A stretch of 5,786 nt of DNA from Firmicutes bacterium UBA1440. GTDB taxonomy: Bacteria; Bacillota; Clostridia; Peptostreptococcales; Anaerovoracaceae. The translations under genes were made by a program, and so were the position numbers. Every line of letters begins with the position of its first letter. Within the stretch, counting starts at the first letter, position 1. Location of the stretch: positions 1 to 5,786 of the forward strand of contig DCTM01000057.1 of the NCBI GenBank assembly GCA_002329565.1. The letters are read 5' to 3'. Below are positions 5,095 through 5,786 of the stretch, piece by piece. Under the pieces are notes generated by a model. That model was not told where the DNA came from. It did no database searches and saw only the letters and a list, made by a program, of their open reading frames with translations.

Positions 5095-5786
5095 TTATAA
5101 CAGCGGTGCTGTCTGCTCTTTAAGCCAAGCGGTCTCTTCCTCATCCATATATGGAAGCAATGCGTCTCTGACGGCCTCGTGGTAGGCGTTCAGGAGTGAT
5201 TTCTCAATCTCGTCCATTTCTTCCGGCAGAATGGCATCCCGTTCAAACGGTACGCGCGTAACGGTGTCGAAGGCCAGAAATCCGAGATGTTGCGAATCCT
5301 GTACGCAGAGCATCAAATTTTCCAGCCGTATTCCGTAGCAACCGGAGAGATACACTCCCGGTTCATCGCTGATCAGCATGCCTGCCTGCAACGGGAAATC
5401 TCCGGCAATCTTACTCTTGCGGCTTATGGCGACGGGACCCTCGTGCACGTTCAGAAAACAGCCCACTCCGTGTCCGGTACCGTGATTGTAGTCGAGTCCG
5501 ATCTTCCACAGCGGTTTGCGCGCGATCGCATCTAAATGCAGGCCTGTCGTGCCTGCGGGGAATACGGTGGCCGCAAGATTGAGGTTCCCTTTGAGCACCG
5601 CAGTGTAATGTTGCTTTTGTTCCCTGCTCAACGGTCCCATGGCGAGGGTGCGCGTAATGTCTGTCGTTCCCTGCAGATATTGCCCCCCGGTATCGGCAAG
5701 CAAAAATCCTGCACGCGCGATAACGGTTTGCCCGGTTCCTGCGTGCTCCGTACTGTAATGCATGATTGCACCGTGTTCTCCGTAGG
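5095..5786 (-). CDS. Aminopeptidase P (Xaa-Pro aminopeptidase, M24), C-terminal part
   Basis: The frame enters from the right edge; the first complete codon (Tyr, 5784) gives YGEHGAIMHY, the usual lead-in to the catalytic domain, so the ATG at 5763 is internal. The 229 visible residues hold the five dinuclear-metal ligands of the pita-bread fold: D31 (DTGGQY), D42 (TTDITR), H105 (HGTGHGVG), E141 (SDEPGVY) and E155 (IRLEN). The spacings match those I recall for the human cytosolic enzyme XPNPEP1. The tail (VTRVPFERD, LNAYHEAV, WLKEQTAPLL) matches the C-terminal extension of that long, three-domain class. The enzyme removes an N-terminal residue in front of proline in the cytosol. The missing N-terminal part, probably over 350 residues, lies outside. 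No terminator is visible after its TAA; the next gene has its own promoter. Confidence 0.94.
   Translation of the reverse strand, partial: YGEHGAIMHYSTEHAGTGQTVIARAGFLLADTGGQYLQGTTDITRTLAMGPLSREQKQHYTAVLKGNLNLAATVFPAGTTGLHLDAIARKPLWKIGLDYNHGTGHGVGCFLNVHEGPVAISRKSKIAGDFPLQAGMLISDEPGVYLSGCYGIRLENLMLCVQDSQHLGFLAFDTVTRVPFERDAILPEEMDEIEKSLLNAYHEAVRDALLPYMDEEETAWLKEQTAPLL

Overview
The window looks like a piece of a Bacillota chromosome, most likely a spore-forming or formerly spore-forming Clostridia-type anaerobe. The evidence is a PdaA-type spore-cortex deacetylase, an S-layer-homology (SLH) surface protein, a LytTR response regulator, GGAGG-type ribosome binding sites and intrinsic terminators. 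I cannot name a genus. Every supportable gene reads on the minus strand, so the layout below follows the direction of transcription, from high to low coordinates.

From 5786 to 5095 is the C-terminal part of a long (XPNPEP1-type) aminopeptidase P with all five metal ligands; its start lies outside the window. After a 127-bp gap with a good extended -10 promoter comes a 397-residue protein with an F420-0:L-glutamate ligase domain (4967-3774). Next is pdaA (3688-2861), a membrane-anchored muramic-delta-lactam de-N-acetylase. The 85-bp gap before pdaA is almost filled by a long inverted repeat that covers the pdaA Shine-Dalgarno and start codon and could also terminate the upstream transcript.

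From 2860 to 1414 is an AT-rich block. It holds a truncated LytTR-regulator paralogue (2744 to about 2530, reading on to a stop at 2472) that ends at an intrinsic terminator, and then a complete LytTR regulator (2259-1534). The two share N-terminal sequence and upstream control DNA, including a conserved dyad. In both, the phosphoacceptor Asp of the receiver domain appears to be Glu. No histidine kinase is present in the window.

From 1413 to the left edge is the first 471 codons of a secreted SLH protein: signal peptide, three SLH repeats, a long Val/Thr/Gly beta-repeat region and an eight-glycine linker. It continues beyond the window. Its frame has no stop inside the window, so it is easily missed by start-to-stop ORF calling, and its antisense strand carries several long shadow ORFs.

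Working model (inference): the orphan LytTR regulator, which probably acts without phosphorylation, controls itself and perhaps the adjacent SLH gene. The truncated receiver is either a decaying duplicate or a small modulator. PdaA, the aminopeptidase and the ligase-like protein appear to be separate housekeeping or sporulation units.
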